From Schistocerca nitens (Eukaryota; Arthropoda; Insecta; Orthoptera; Acrididae): a stretch of 64,000 nt of DNA. The notes under the pieces are model-generated. The model saw nothing but the letters and a program-made list of their open reading frames with translations. It was not told the DNA's origin and did not search any database. The translations under genes and the position numbers were made by a program. The stretch is from the NCBI RefSeq assembly GCF_023898315.1, contig NC_064621.1, forward strand, positions 538,925,383-538,989,382, given 5' to 3'. Below are positions 63,398 through 64,000 of the stretch, piece after piece (position 1 is the stretch's first letter; every line of letters starts with the position of its first letter).

Positions 63398-64000
63398 GTG
63401 GTCCATTGATAGTGACCGGCCAAACATCTCACGAAATAAGAATCAAATGAAAAAACTACAAAGAACGAAACTTGTCTAGCTTGAAGGGGGAAACCAGATG
63501 GCGCTATGGTTGGCCCACTAGATGGCGCTGCCATAGATCAAACGGATACCAACTGCGTTTTTTAAATAGGAACCCCTATTTTTTATTACATATTCGCGTA
63601 GTACGTAAAGAAATATGAAAGTTTTAGTTGGAAAACTTTTTTCGCTTTGTGATAGATGGCGCTGTAATAGTCACAAACGTAAAAGTACGTGGTATCACGT
63701 AACATCCCGCCAGTGCGGACGGTATTTGCTTCGTGATACATTACGCGTGTTAAAATGGATCGTTTACCAATTTCGGAAAAGGTCGATATCGAGTTGATGT
63801 ATGGTTATTGTGATCAAAATGCCCAACGGTCGTGTGCTATGTATACTGCCGGATAGTTACGTTATTTAAGGAAACAGGAAGTGTTCAGCCACATGTGAAA
63901 CGTCAACCACGACATGCAACAAATGATTATGCCTAAGTAGGTGTTTTAGTTCCTGTCGCGGCTAATCCGCACATCAGTAGCAGGCAAATTGCGCGAGAAT
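63398..64000 (+). mobile_element. 5' half of an IS630-like DNA transposon, running off the window
   Basis: It begins at the terminal-repeat-like TATAGGGTGGTCCATTGATA. A non-coding leader contains repeated GATGGCGCT motifs (63498, 63523, 63656), then an ORF start. The 3' half and the second terminus lie beyond 64000. Confidence 0.75.
63755..64000 (+). pseudogene. IS630-like transposase N-terminus, deleted and frameshifted
   Basis: ATG 63755 gives MDRLPISEKVDIELMYGYCD, then QNAQRSCAMYTA before a stop. From 63853 another frame continues RIVTLFKETGSVQPHVKRQP and RHATNDYA, then a TAA stop (probably from CAA), then VGVLVPVAANPHISSRQIAR, the second helix-turn-helix. The join CTGCCGGATAG lacks the segment normally lying between MYAA and RRIVTLF, so a deletion caused the frame change. 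Partial because the window ends. Confidence 0.8.

Overview
This window looks like non-genic DNA from a large insect genome, most probably an orthopteran such as a Schistocerca locust. The main evidence is a very abundant tRNA-derived SINE (twelve copies here, most with clean target-site duplications), which I recognise from locust sequence. The rest of the DNA is layered Tc1/mariner/IS630 transposons, several non-LTR retrotransposons, a Penelope-like fragment, solo LTRs and microsatellites. I found no convincing host protein-coding gene, rRNA, true tRNA gene or CRISPR array. Nearly every ORF with a recognisable product is a transposase or reverse-transcriptase remnant.

Layout. 160-1400: one LINE 3' end inserted in another, minus strand. 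4013-7556: an old Tc1 element holding a mariner (4077-5377), a SINE (5852-6099) and a SINE that itself contains a Tc1 fragment (6497-7190). 7920-8450: LINE fragment. 9560-12490: IS630-like transposon split by a candidate 1.9-kb solo LTR. 12684-14504: SINEs, a mariner tail and a Penelope-type GIY-YIG fragment. 14505-22640: a minus-strand LINE broken up by three Tc1 elements (14684-16281, 16288-17708, 19233-20654) and several SINEs. The Tc1 at 19233-20654 carries the only intact transposase ORF. 24738-32300: two LINE families, a Tc1, and a palindromic tRNA-like insertion. 32335-37000: Tc1 and mariner remnants and an unclassified dispersed repeat. 37080-40380: two minus-strand LINEs. 40577-42760: SINE piece, tandem tRNA-like repeat, Tc1. 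44569-46265: SINE, then an IS630-like element with a clean solo LTR. 46461-47641: a foldback element with tRNA-like sequence in both arms. 48500-50973: interrupted Tc1. 51085-53590: best preserved LINE, carrying two SINEs. 53600-63380: sparse, mostly anonymous. 63398-64000: 5' half of an IS630-like element running off the window.

How the parts work together. There are no operons or host pathways. The elements interact as host and parasite: SINEs presumably use LINE machinery (inference), DNA transposons and SINEs sit inside LINEs, and TA or 11-15 bp duplications give a relative order of insertion. The most interesting points are an intact Tc1 family with unusual DD32E spacing, a 1.4-kb inverted pair of that family, two different palindromic elements built from tRNA-like sequence, and SINEs with unrelated heads but a shared body.
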